From JAGNDO01 sp963704975 (GTDB taxonomy: Bacteria > Chloroflexota > Anaerolineae > Caldilineales > Caldilineaceae), in the NCBI GenBank assembly GCA_963704975.1, contig CAVPIK010000021.1, positions 1 to 64,000 on the forward strand: a stretch of 64,000 nucleotides of DNA, given 5' to 3'. A model generated the notes under the pieces. The model worked only from the letters and a program-made list of their open reading frames with translations. It was not told the DNA's origin and made no database searches. Both the position numbers and the translations under genes were made by a program. Shown in pieces: positions 43,911 to 55,292 of this stretch; the stretch's first letter is position 1, and every line of letters starts with the position of its first letter.

Positions 43911-45750
43911 ATGGCACCATTGAATGTTTCTCCCGCCGTCCGTCCCTACGAGACCTTGCCGGGGCTGAACGACATCTCCATCCCCGCGGTGGCCCCCCTG
44001 CCCAGCGGGGAAAGCCCGGACACCCAGCGCGGTCGTCGCCCAGTTTGGCAAGGCGATTTTGGCCGCGGGTCTCTATCTGGACGCCCAGATGGTCCATGTG
44101 GGGCCGGACAATCTGCTGGCCGTGGCCAAATTCCTGCGGGATGAACTGGCCTACGAGACGCTGATCGACGTCTCCTCCGTGGACCGCTCCGAGTTGCCCA
44201 TCGCCGCCGGGGAGAGCCGTTTTCAGACGGTCTACCAACTGCGCTCCTACAGCCGCAACGCCCACATGACCCTGGTCTGCCCCCTGATCAACCAGGATCC
44301 GCCGACCGCCCCCAGCATGACCCCGGTCTACGACGGGGCCAACTGGCCGGAGCGGGAAGTCTGGGATCTGATGGGCATTCGCTTTGCCGGCCACCCGGAC
44401 ATGCGGCGCATTTTGATGCCCATCCACTGGCCCAACCATCCTCTGCAAAAGCAGGTGCCCGTGGGCGGCGAGGAAGTCCCCTTCACCCTGAACTGGGACA
44501 ACCCGGAGTTCGACAACCTGGGCATCCAGATTCTGCCCGCCCTCAGCGTTGCGCCCGAACTGCCCCCTGGCATCGACCGGCGACAACATGGTGATCAACA
44601 TGGGTCCCCATCACCCCAGCACCCACGGCGTCCTGCGCCTGGTGGTGGAGCTGGACGGCGAGCGGGTGGTCAACCTGGACGCGGATCTGGGCTATCTGCA
44701 CAGCGGCTTCGAGAAGACCGGCGAGACCAAGCGCTACAAAGATTTTGTCTATTATACGGACCGCATGGACTACCTCTCGTCCATGAACAACAACCTGGGC
44801 TACGTCCTCACCATCGAGAAGATGTTGGGCGTGGAGATTCCCCAGCGCGCCCAGGTCATCCGGGTGATGATGGGCGAACTGCAACGGTTGGCCTCCCACC
44901 TCTTCTGGATCTCCACCCACGCCCTGGACATCTCCGGCACGGGCATGAGCTTGCTCATGTACGCCACTCGGGAGCGGGAGATCATCCTGGATCTCTTCGA
45001 GATGGTGGCCGGCGCTCGGCTCACCACCAGCTATATTCGGGTGGGCGGCGTGTGGCGGGATCTGCCCGATGCCTTTATCACCGCGTCTGAAAAGCTTCCT
45101 CAAGGTCATGCCCAAGCGGTTGCAAGAATACGACGGATCTGCTCCAAAACAGCCCCATCTGGCGCACGCGCTTGGAGGGCATCGGCTATCTGAGCAAAGA
45201 GGATGTGCTGGCTATGGGCCTCACCGGCCCCATGTTGCGGGGCAGCGGCGTGGACTGGGATCTGCGCCGGGATACGCCCTACAGCGGCTACGAAAACTAC
45301 GATTTCGACGTGCCCATCAGCACCAAATGTGACGGCTTTGGCCGCTACGAGGTGCGCATGGAAGAGATGCGCCAGAGCCTGCGCATCATCGAGCAGGCCC
45401 TGGCCAAGCTGCCCGACGGCCCCTACAAAGTGGAGGACCGCAAGGTCAGCCTGCCCCCCCGGGCCGAGCTGGACGTGAGCATGGAATCCCTGATCCACCA
45501 CTTCAAGCTGGTGACCGAGGGCTTCAAGGTCGATCCGGGCATGTACTATCACGGCATCGAGGCCAGCAAGGGCGAACTGGGCTTCTACGTCTACAGCGAC
45601 GGCAGCGGCAAACCCTATCGCCTGCACATCCACGGCCCCAGCTTCAACAACCTCTACGCCATCAGAAAAATGTCCCAAGGCGAGATGCTTTCCGACATCG
45701 TCACCAACATTGGGTCCATCGACATTGTTTTGGGCGAAGTCGATCGATAA
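43911..45750 (+). CDS. nuoCD: NADH-quinone oxidoreductase subunit C-D fusion (frame-corrected)
   Basis: Peripheral-arm subunits C and D, apparently one polypeptide of about 612 residues. The NuoC part contains DELAYETLIDVSSVDRSELP, PEREVWDLMGIRFAGHPDMR and PLQKQVPVGGE. The NuoD part starts at NMVINMGPHHPSTHGVLRL and carries the quinone-site residues (HHPSTHG) and GYLHSGFEKT, then LTGPMLRGSGVDWDLRR and the end DIVLGEVDR. Single extra bases near 44020, 44570, 45090 and 45130 break the frame. The fusion is inferred: no stop lies between the two parts once the base near 44570 is corrected, and no ribosome binding site precedes the first NuoD Met. ATG 43911 has GGAG upstream. Confidence 0.85.
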
Positions 45751-45769
45751 TAGGAATCACTATCTTATG

Positions 45770-47743
45770 ATGCTATCTGAATCCTTCGTTCTGAAATCAA
45801 CGAAATGATCGCCCTCTATCCCGCAGGCCGGGAGCGGTCGGCGATTTTGCCCGCGCTGTACGCCATCCAGCGGGAGTTTGGCTATTGTGCCCTGGAGGCC
45901 CAGAACGAGCTGGCCGCCATCCTCAACCTGGAACCGGCGGAAGTGGGCGCGGTGGTGGGCTTCTACCACATGCTCAAGACCGAGCCCAAGGGCGACTATC
46001 ATGTGGAGGTCTGCACCAACGTGCCCTGCATGTTGCGGGGCGCGGGCAAGTGCATGAACCATCTGGAAGAGAAGCTGGGCATCCACCACGGCCACACCAC
46101 CGAGGACGACAAGTATTCCCTGGACCACATGGAATGCCTCGGTTCCTGCGGCAGCGCGCCCATGGTTTCGGTGACTGAGCGCAGCACGGGCAAGATTCGC
46201 TATTTCGAGGAGATCGACTCCGCCGAAGATGTGGACAAGATGCTGGCCGTGATCGAGAACGAGCACGGTTTTGTCAGCCTGGAGCGCTGGACCCCGGAAG
46301 GCGACCCGGAGAACACGGGCAAGGCCGCCGGTCCCCACACCCACGGCGGCATGGATGACATGGTCCTCATGGCCCGGGTGGACACGCCGGACAGCCACAA
46401 GATCGAGACCTATCTGGCCGACGGCGGCTACGAACTGGCCGGGGCCATCCTCAAGGGCAAGCAGCCCCAGGAGGTGGTGGACGCCATCAAGGCCAGCGGC
46501 ATCCGCGGGCGAGGCGGTGCAGGCTTCCCGACCGGCGTCAAATGGGGCTTCCTGCCCCAGGGCGTCTTCCCCCGCTATTTGGTGATCAACGCGGACGAGT
46601 CCGAGCCGGGCACCTTCAAAGATCGCGTCATCATGGAGTATGACCCCCACCAGTTGATCGAGTCGGCCATCATCAGCGCCTTCGCCATCCAGGCCGAGCG
46701 GGTCTTCATCTATATTCGGGGCGAATACTATTTTGCCGCCCAGCGGCTGAACGACGCCATCGCCGAGGCCAAGGCCAAGGGCTATTTGGGCGAAAAGATT
46801 TTCGGCACGAATATCAACGTGGACATTTTGGTCCACCGGGGAGCCGGGCGCCTACATCTGCGGCGAAGAGACCGCCCTGCTCTCCAGCTTGGAAGGCTAC
46901 CGGGGCTTCCCCCGGCTCAAGCCGCCTTTCCCGGCCATCGAGGGGCTGTACAGCAAGCCCACCATCGTCAACAACGTGGAATCCATCGCCAATGTGCTGC
47001 ATGTGATGAAGCACGGCGTGGAATGGTACCGGGGCTACGGCACGGAGAAATCCCCGGGCATGCGCATCTTCTGCCTCAGCGGCAATGTGAAGCGGCCCGG
47101 CCTCTACGAGCTGCCCCACGCCGTCCCCCTGCGGGAGTTGATCTACAAATATGGCGGCGGCCCGGAGGACGACAATGCCGCCATCAAGGCGGTGATCCCC
47201 GGCGGTCTGTCCGTGCAGATCCTCACGGCGGACCAGTTGGACACGCCCATGGACTACGAAAGCGTCGCAGCCGCTGGGTCAGCGTTGGGATCCGTGGGCG
47301 TGATCGTGATCGACGAGCGGTCGTCCATGATCGACGTGGCCACCCGCATCTTGGGCTTCTATCGGGAGGAAAGCTGCGGCAAGTGTACCCCCTGTCGGGA
47401 AGGCACGCCCTGGCTGGAAAGCACCCTTCTGCGCATCCAGGCCGGCGGCGGACGCAACAAGGACATTGAGTTGATGAGCTACATCGCCGACAACCTGGGC
47501 GGCAAGAGTTTCTGTCCCTTCGGCTATGCGGCCGTGTGGAGTTTGCAGAGCAATCTGGCCAAATATCGGCCCGAATGGGACGAGTTCCTGCTGGACTCCA
47601 ACCCGACGGACATCGGGCCCATGATCCCCATCCGCCCCACCTATCGCCCGGACACCAACCAGCCCAGCTCGTTGCACGACACGGTGCTGCCGTTGGAGGG
47701 GGAATCGCCGTTGTTGCGGGATACGATGGTGAATGCGAAGTGA
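45770..47743 (+). CDS. nuoEF: NADH-quinone oxidoreductase subunit E-F fusion (frame-corrected)
   Basis: Subunits E (2Fe-2S, N1a) and F (FMN, NADH, N3) in one open frame; the E-F junction at about 46280-46370 needs no correction, so the fusion is seen directly. NuoE ligands: EVCTNVPCMLRG and ECLGSCGSAPM. NuoF: GIRGRGGAGFPTGVKW (NADH/FMN glycine loop), VINADESEPGTFKDR, GAGAYICGEETALLSSLEG and the 4Fe-4S ligands in EESCGKCTPCREG with a later Cys in GKSFCPFG. One extra base near 46848 breaks the frame within GAGAYICGE. The N-terminus is uncertain: ATG 45770 (MLSES) fits NuoE but needs one base added near 45790; ATG 45805 is the first Met of the long frame. Confidence 0.9.
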
Positions 47744-47835
47744 CAATGGTTAATGGTTGATGGTTGACGTTCCGCAATCTCGACAACCATCCTATTCGTG
47801 TCATCTCAGTTCTATTTTACCGGAACAAATCGACT

Positions 47836-50385
47836 ATGACTGATCTTGTAAACCTGACCATCGACGGCAAGCCCTGTCAGCGTGCCCAAGGGCACCCTGG
47901 TGGTGGATGCCGCGGCCACAATCAACATCGAGATCCCCGTCTTTTGCAGCCACCCCAAGCTGGACCCGGTGGGCTGTTGCCGCATGTGCATGGTGGAGTT
48001 TGAATCCCCCCGGGGCGTCATGCTCAACACCGCCTGCACGGTGCCCGTGGCCGAGGGCATGATCGTGCGCACGAACACGGAGCAGGTGCAGACCGTGCAG
48101 CAGGCCAATTTGGGCTTCATCCTGCTCAACCACCCCCTGGACTGCCCCATCTGTGACAAGGGCGGCGAGTGCCCCCTCCAGGATCAGACCATGCGCTACG
48201 GCAACCCCCTCAGCCAGATGGTGGAGCCCAAGCGGCTGAAGAAGAAACACTATCCCATCTCCGACACCATCATGCTGGACCAGGAGCGCTGCGTGGTCTG
48301 CTGGCGCTGCACCCGCTATTTGGAAGAGTGGGAGGACAAGCCCCAACTGGGCCTCTTCGAGCGGGGCGGCAAGACCATCATCGACATCCAGCCCGGCCAG
48401 GAAGTGGACGCCAAGACCAGCGGCAACATCATCGACATCTGCCCCGTGGGCGCGTTGACCAACCGGGTCAGCCGCTTCGCCTTCCGCCCCTGGGAGACCG
48501 AGCGCACGGCCAGCATCTGCACCCACTGTTCCATGGGCTGCAACCTGCGCCTGGACAGCCGCACGGACACCCTGCGCCGCATCGTGGGCCGGGAGAACAT
48601 GGCGGTCAACGACCAGTGGATCTGCGACAAGGGCCGCTTTGCCCACGCCTGGGTCAACCATGACGAGCGGCTTTCACAGCCCCTGGTGCGCAAGAACGGC
48701 CAACTGGTCCCCGTCACCTGGCAGGAAGCCCTGACCGCCGCGGCCGCCGGACTGAAAGCCGCCAAGAGCCACCCACGGCGCGGACGCCATCGGCGGCATC
48801 GGCAGCGCCAAGCTGGGCAACGAGAGCAGCTATATTTTCCAGCGCTTCATGCGCCAGATCATCGGCACCAACAACATCGACCACCGCAACGGCGGCGACA
48901 TCACCGCCCTGGCCCCGGGCATGACCGCCCTGGCCGACGTGATGAAGCCCCAATACGGTCCCGACCCCGTGGCGGACGTCGATCTTCCTCCTGGGCCTCG
49001 ACCCCAGCGAAGAGATCCCCGTGCTGGACGTGCACCTGAAGCGGGCCGTGCGCAAGGGCGGGGCCAAGCTGATCATCGCCCACCCCCGCAAGATCGAGCT
49101 GACCCGCTACGACGGTCCCTTCCTCAACTATCGCCCCGGCACGGAGGTCGCCACCATCAACGGGGTGACCAAGGCCCTGCTGGCGCTGAAGAAGGAAAGC
49201 CCGGCCAACGTCACCGACTGGGTGGCCGATTCCAGCGACGAACTGCTGCGCGACCTGTGCGGCGTCTCCCGCAAGGCGGTCAAGGCCGCGGCCAAGGCCA
49301 TCCACACCGGCAAGAACGTGCTCTTCCTCTACGGCCCCCTGGCCGGGAGCAAGGAGGCGGCCAACGCCTTCGCCAACCTGGCCCTGGCCGCCGGTCAGCT
49401 CAAAAACCTGGGCTACATCGGCTTGGACGCCAACAGCCAGGGCGCACGAGATATGGGCGTTTTGCCGACCCAATTGCCCGGCCACCTCTCTGTTGAGGAT
49501 GAAAAGGCTCGCAAATCCCTGGAAAAGCTCTGGGGGGCCAAACTTCCTGCCACCGTTGGAAAGACCTACCAGCAGATGTTGGACGGCGCGGGCAAAACCA
49601 TCAAAGCCATGTACGTCATGGGGGCCAACCCGGCCACCGAGCGCCCCACCTGGGCCGCCCGGCTGGACCAGCTTGACTTCCTGATCGTGCAGGATCTCTT
49701 CCTCACCGAGACCGCGGCCCTGGCCGATGTGGTCTTCCCGGCGGTGAGTTGGGCCGAGAGCGACGCCACCTTCACCAACCTGGAGCGGCGGGTGCAGCGT
49801 GCGCCCAAGGCCCTGACCAACCACGATTTGCAGGGCGCGCCGGACTGGTTGATCCTCGACCACCTGGCCACCCACTTTGGCACGGACTGGCCCTTTGGCA
49901 GCGCCCAGGCCATCCTGGCCGAGATCGCCAAGGCCGCCCCCATCTACGCCAAGATTTCCTGGGACGCCATCGGCGACGAGGGCGTGCAGTGGGACGCCGA
50001 CCCCGTGCGGCCCGCCCCGGTCTATCGCCAGGCGATCCAGAACGGCATCATCAAAAGCGGCCTGCCGGCCAAGGCGGACTTCCCCCTGGATCTGGTGGCG
50101 GGGACCATGCTCTACGACGGCGGCAGCCTCTTCCATCTGACCGAGGCCATGCACGACATGGCCGGGGACGCCTTTGTGGGCCTCAACCCGGCGGACGCGG
50201 CGAAACTGGCCGTGGCCGAGGGCGCAGCGGTCAAAGTGAGCAGCCCGGAAGGCGCCCTCACCCTGGCGGTGAAGGTGGACGCCCAGGTCAAGCCCGGCAC
50301 GGCCTGGATTCCCGAAAGCCTGGCCGGTGCGCCGGTGGGGACATTGTTGAACGGGTCAGCAGGTAATTGCAACGAGAACGAGTAA
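47836..50385 (+). CDS. nuoG: NADH-quinone oxidoreductase subunit G (frame-corrected)
   Basis: Iron-sulfur subunit of about 848 residues. Marks in order: LVNLTIDGKPVSVPKGTLVV (ferredoxin fold), 2Fe-2S ligands in FCSHPKLDPVGCCRMCMVEF, the HxxxC motif region (NHPLDCPICDKGGECPLQD), 4Fe-4S ligands in RCVVCWRCTRYLEEW with DICPVGALTNR, a molybdopterin-type 4Fe-4S segment (CTHCSMGCNLRLD), and a long molybdopterin-oxidoreductase-like body ending in an MopB_CT-like barrel (DAAKLAVAEGAAVKVSSPEG). Extra bases near 47877, 48772 and 48982 break the frame. NuoG is present only in this cluster. Confidence 0.93.
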
Positions 50386-50459
50386 GAATTGAGTAAGTGC
50401 AGCTCCGGATTGCACCTTACTATTACTGTCATCATTGCCGCATTCACGGACGAGACGAT

Positions 50460-51439
50460 ATGGACTGGCTAACTGCTTGTATTTCCACTCATCCGCATTG
50501 TGGTGCTGATCGTGGTGCTGCTGACCGGCTTCGCCTACCTGACCTGGTTTGAGCGCAAGCTGATCGCCCGCTTCCAGGTGCGCATCGGGCCGAACCGGGC
50601 CGGGCCCAAGGGGCTGTTGCAGCCCATCGCCGACGCGGTCAAGGCTTTCTTCAAAGAAGAGATGATCCCCGGCCATGTGGACCGCCCCATCTATCTGCTC
50701 GCCCCGGCCCTGGGGCTGATCCCCGCCCTGATCATCTGGGCCGTGATCCCCGTGGCCAAGGGCACGCCCGGCGGTGGCGGATGTCAACATCGGCTTCCTG
50801 TGGATTCTGGCCGTGGCCGGTCTGGAGAGCTACGGCATCATCCTGGCCGGGTGGAGCAGCAACAACAACTATTCCCTGCTGGGCGCCCTGCGCTCCGCGG
50901 CCCAGATGATCAGCTATGAGCTGCCCTTGGGCCTCTTTTTGGTCAGCATTTTGATTCTGTCCGGCAGTTTCAGCCTGGTCACCCTGGTGGAGACGGCCCG
51001 GCCCTGGTGGGAATGGCTGCTGCTGTGGGGCATCTTCCCCTTCTTCTTCATCTGCATCCTGGCCGAGACCAGCCGCTCCCCCTTCGACCTGCCGGAGACC
51101 GAGAACGAACTGGTGGCCGGGTTCCAGACCGAGTATGGGGGCATGAAGTTCGCCACCTTCATGATGGTGGAATACATCAACATGATCACCACCAGCGCCA
51201 TCATGGCCACCCTCTTCTTTGGCGGCTGGCGGGGACCCTTTGCCGAGCAATTTGTCTTTTTGGGGCCGGTCTACCTCTTCATCAAAGTGGTCATGCTGCT
51301 CTTTGTCTTTGTGTGGGTGCGGGCCAGCATCAGCCGCCCCCGCTTCGACCAGCTCATGAAGTTCAACTGGAAGTTCATGATCCCCCTGGGGCTGGTGGTG
51401 GTGGTGGTGTCGTCGGTGTTGACGGTTTATTTGAAGTAG
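50460..51439 (+). CDS. nuoH: NADH-quinone oxidoreductase subunit H, cluster 2 (frame-corrected)
   Basis: Quinone-site membrane subunit of about 325 residues. ATG 50460 (MDWLT). Marks: FERKLIARFQVRIGPNRAGP, KGLLQPIADAVKAFFKEEMI, GVADVNIGFLWILAVAGLES, GWSSNNNYSLLGALRSAAQM, the acidic loop LAETSRSPFDLPETENELVA followed by GFQTEYGGMKFATFM, and VRASISRPRFDQLMKFNWK. Extra bases near 50476 and 50777 break the frame. Unlike the cluster 1 copy, the loop keeps the canonical Arg. About 2.2 kb of unrelated, fragmented sequence separates it from nuoI. Confidence 0.93.
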
Positions 51440-51603
51440 GGACGGTTTCGGTGGCTTGAATACACTAGACTTTCCCGTGCTCAAGTCTTGTTTCAATCAG
51501 TTATTAGGTGCGAAAGCCATTTTTCTACGCTGCGATTTATTCTTTGAGCGATGCGCCAGTACCGGATCCCATCTTGTATCCACACGTTCGGGAGTTCGCA
51601 CTG

Positions 51604-52304
51604 ATGAAAGCCAAACCTCGGTCTGCGTTCACTCCGGCAGTGATGGTCATACTTCTGCTGTTGTTTCTTCGCGAGTTCCTTTGCAGTGGCGTATGGGCAG
51701 GCCACTGATCGGAATATAGGAAATACAATAGGGTTGCGGGCAGGCACTTGTATCCGTGAAGGCCCTGGCTTGAGCTATCGCGCTCATACCCGTGTGCCAG
51801 AAGACAACTGGACAGTAATGGTTGTCGACGGGCCGCGACAAGCGAATGGCAAAACCTGGTTCGATACCAGCCGAAAGGCGGCGGGCGATCCCAGCGGCGG
51901 CACGGCTGGGTCATGGCAGATTGGAGCGACCGAGAGTGCCGTTGGCGCACACTGCCCCACAACCGCAACCTGCGCCAAGCATCCCAACTCTGCCGGAGCC
52001 GGACAATCTCGCGGCACAGGTGCGGTCGTGGTGGACCGCACAGTCACCTTTTATGAAGTGGCTGGTAGCGCTGGTAGCCGTGGCCTTGCTGATCATGATC
52101 TGGCGTGGCGTGGGATCACACCTGGTCAGCCTCGTGTTTGCGATCATCGGCGCGCTGTTGCTTATTTGGCTGATGGACGGCATCCGCGAGGTGTGGCAGG
52201 GGCCTTGGCAGAATCTCGTTGGCACGGATGCGCCCGATCTGGCGCTGCTGGTGGCAGCTATCCCGCTGGTGAGTTGGTTATTGGGATTGCTGAGGAAACG
52301 ATAA
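51604..52304 (+). CDS. Secreted SH3-domain-like membrane protein, frame-broken, inserted in the nuo cluster
   Basis: ATG 51604 has GGGAG upstream and opens a signal peptide (MKAKPRSAFTPAVMVILLLL). In the next frame follows a bacterial-SH3-like stretch (GLRAGTCIREGPGLSYRAH, then EDNWTVMVVDGPRQANGKTW), then a proline-rich linker (TAPQPQPAPSIPTLPEPD), and in a third frame two membrane helices (MKWLVALVAVALLIMIWRG, LVSLVFAIIGALLLIWLMDG) with a basic end (GLLRKR). At least two frame changes are needed, near 51700 and 51890-51950. Base composition is visibly less GC-rich than the nuo genes on either side. The pieces are in a sensible order, so this is one gene either broken by mutation or by sequence error. 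Function unknown. Confidence 0.5.
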
Positions 52305-52352
52305 GCAAAGCTTCGTCCCGTATTTCAGAACTACGGATGCAAAGGATGAACG

Positions 52353-53601
52353 ATGACTTCACAATCGCAAAACCGCCCCGATCACTTGACTATCGTTCTC
52401 GTCATCGCGCTTATCGTCGCTGCACTTACAATCGGGGCATTGGCTATGATGTCGTTCATGGGGGGACGCCAACCCGCAACAACATACCGACGCCACCCGC
52501 CGCAACCCTTGCACCTACACCACTAGCAACCGAGCAACCCATCAGAGACGAGTTGACGGGAAATGGGAAGTTGCTGACCGTTCAGGTAACAAGGGAAGGA
52601 GGTTCCGCTGGACCTGAGCATCCATCCGAGGGCAATGGGATCGGCTCAGTGTCAGGAGTTTGTCGGTGGGGCAGTCTGTTCAAACGCCAAGTGGGCTAGC
52701 GCTACTCATTGCTAGATTTCAGCCACCTGAGAGTTGACGGACCATTAGGTTTTAGTGCGATCTACGCAGTACTCAGACTCCGGCGACACATTAAGCATTG
52801 AAGGGTGGAGTCGAGACAATCACTCTCATTCCCTATGTAGCTCTGGATGTGACCCCACTTAACCTTGAGGGGTACATGGACACTTGGCCCTGATAGGAAT
52901 GGACTTTCCCTACTGCGGGGGTCCATACGGTGTTTACCGAGTTCTCCAGATGTTGTTAGATTCAATCTTGATGGCACACTAGTAGGTTATCAGTTCCAAT
53001 ATAGGCCGGGGGGAGCAGGCTATGCTCGGTCAATATAGCATTTCCAGTGACCTTCTTACCCTGAGCGTTGATGCGGGAGACGATGAATATGGAAAGCAGT
53101 GACATGCCGTGTCCTTTACCTCACAAGGACAAGTCTTGGTATGAACTCCCTTGACATCGGCGCAAGCGAAGATCTGATACCAGCAAGTACCTACGTGCGA
53201 GTGACAACGCAACGCCAGATATTTTGCCACGAGCACGCCTACCCTCATACCCGAGCCGCTAAGTAAGACCCCTACCCCGTTGAGTATCGAACTCCGAGTC
53301 CGAGTACGGTCTTAGGACTTTGGGGACGGAGATGGGGTGAGCCTGTTATCAAATTGAATGATGACAGCACGGCTATGGTATACGGTAAGGGACTAGACGA
53401 AAGCTCCTCGTATTATGGAACCTACAGTTTAGAAGGGAGCGAACTTACGATTTCTCTAGAAATAACACGTCTAGCACAGGAGTGAAAGAGATGTCATTTT
53501 CTATCGTCAAATTGACGGATGACTATCTCGCCTTGTCTGGAGAGCAGGTTCAAACAATATTTGGTGAGCCCGCCATATTGTTACCCAAGTATCGACCTTG
53601 A
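52353..53601 (+). pseudogene. Fragmented gene for a membrane-anchored protein, inserted in the nuo cluster
   Basis: ATG 52353 opens an anchor (TIVLVIALIVAALTIGALAM), followed in another frame by a Pro/Thr linker (TPPAATLAPTPLATEQP). After that only short open pieces remain in all three frames: DLSIHPRAMGSAQCQEFVGG near 52615, LGQYSISSDLLTLSVDAGDD near 53027, GTYSLEGSELTISLEITRLA near 53420-53480, and VKLTDDYLALSGEQVQTIFG at 53491-53601. The last two resemble the end of a small beta-barrel (lipocalin-like) domain. Stops occur throughout. It is lower in GC than its neighbours. I read it as a decayed or badly broken gene between nuoH and nuoI; no family is certain. Confidence 0.45.
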
Positions 53602-53708
53602 AATAGTGCGTGTAGCGCTCCGAACATCTCTTTAGGCCAGTGGAGCAGATTCAACGCAATGTTCGACACGCAATACTCGATACTCGATATTTTTGGAGAT
53701 CCAACCTT

Positions 53709-54182
<474 letters not shown>

Positions 54183-54185
54183 GCC

Positions 54186-54700
54186 ATGACGCTGTCCGTG
54201 ATCTTCTTCGTGTTGGTGGGGGCGGTCTGTCTGGCCGCGGCCGCCGGGGTGGTGCTCAGCCGCCAGCCCGTCTACAGCGCCCTCTTCATGCTGGTCAACT
54301 TTGCCACCCTGGCCGTGCTCTACATCACCCTGGACGCCCAATTCCTGGCCGCGGCCCAGATCATCATCTACGCCGGCGGCATCGTGATCCTGATCCTCTT
54401 CGTGATCATCCTGATCGGCCACGAGACCGACGACTTCAAGGCCGGTCACCGGGTGTGGAGCCGCTATGTGGGCCTGGGCTTGGGCCTGGTCATGCTGGGC
54501 AGCCTGGTCTTCAGCGTGGTCAAAAGCTTCGCCGAGAAAGCGACCCCAACGCCGTGGCGGTCCAAGGCGGCATCCCCGAAGTGGTGGGCATGGCCCTCTT
54601 CACCGAGTACCTGCTGCCCTTTGAACTCGTCTCCATCCTGCTCCTGGTCGCCCTCATCGGCGCCCTGGTCCTGGCCCGCAAGCCGGGACTGAAAAGTTGA
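54186..54700 (+). CDS. nuoJ: NADH-quinone oxidoreductase subunit J, cluster 2 (frame-corrected)
   Basis: Five-helix membrane subunit of about 171 residues. Marks: LSRQPVYSALFMLVNFATLAV, LDAQFLAAAQIIIYAGGIVI (helix 3), and, after the break, GMALFTEYLLPFELVSILLL and VALIGALVLARK. One base appears missing in an A-run near 54538 (FAEK/SDPNAVAVQGG), one of the few sites in the window that needs an added base. ATG 54186 follows the nuoI stop by 3 bases. Confidence 0.93.
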
Positions 54701-54846
54701 GAATTGCACAATTGACAATGCACGAATGCACAATGGGTGTGGGTCGTAGATCTCTCGAGTGATTCGAGTATCGTGCGCCGTGACATCAATAAAAATTTTC
54801 CATTGTGCAAATGTTCAATTGCCCATTAAAATCACCCGAGGTCCTC

Positions 54847-55150
54847 ATGATTCCAACAAGCTATTATCTCATTCTCGGCTGCCCTGATCTTCACCATCGG
54901 CGCGACGGGGGTGATGGTGCGGCGCAATGCGTTGATCATCTTTATGTGCGTGGAGATGATGCTCAACAGCGTCAACCTGACCCTGATCGCCCTCAGCCGC
55001 CAGTGGGGCAATCTGAACGGCCAGATCTTTGTCTTCATCATCATGGCCGTGGCCGCGGCGGAGGTGGCCGTGGGGTTGGCGATCCTGATCGCCAACACCA
55101 AGCATCGCAACAGTATCAACATTGACCAGATTAATCTGTTGAAATGGTGA
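54847..55150 (+). CDS. nuoK: NADH-quinone oxidoreductase subunit K, cluster 2 (frame-corrected)
   Basis: Three-helix membrane subunit of about 100 residues. ATG 54847 (MIPTSYYLIL) has GAGG upstream. One extra base near 54878 breaks the frame; after it the text reads AALIFTIGATGVMVRRNALI, followed by the conserved Glu-bearing segments FMCVEMMLNSVNLTLIAL and VAAAEVAVGLAILIA and the family end INIDQINLLKW. The gap after it contains a 17-bp inverted repeat. Confidence 0.92.
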
Positions 55151-55160
55151 AGTAGAGATT

Positions 55161-55230
55161 GGAGATTGGGGATTGACGGATTGCAGATTGAGAGATCCGT
55201 AATCCGTCGATCAGTCAATCCTCAATCTCC
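55161..55230. repeat. Inverted repeat between nuoK and nuoL
   Basis: GGAGATTGGGGATTGAC (55161-55177) and GTCAATCCTCAATCTCC (55214-55230) are reverse complements with one mismatch. The interval is rich in GGATT/AATCC units. No T-run follows, so it is more likely a small dispersed palindrome than a terminator. Confidence 0.55.
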
Positions 55231-55292
55231 TAATCCGTCAAGATCCCAGATCTCCTTCCTCATCCGTAGCAACGAAACGGTAGGACATGCCC

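Noticed and set aside
44059..45090. Extended nuoC frame of 343 codons running through the nuoD region
   Set aside because: After about residue 172 it is a shadow frame; the conserved NuoD sequence is in the +1 frame over the same bases.
48901..50154. 417-codon minus-strand frame opposite nuoG
   Set aside because: Shadow of the conserved nuoG coding strand, with no start signal or domain.
51440..53708. Insertion sequence or prophage fragment as the source of the nuo interruption
   Set aside because: No transposase, integrase, terminal inverted repeat or target duplication could be found at the edges.
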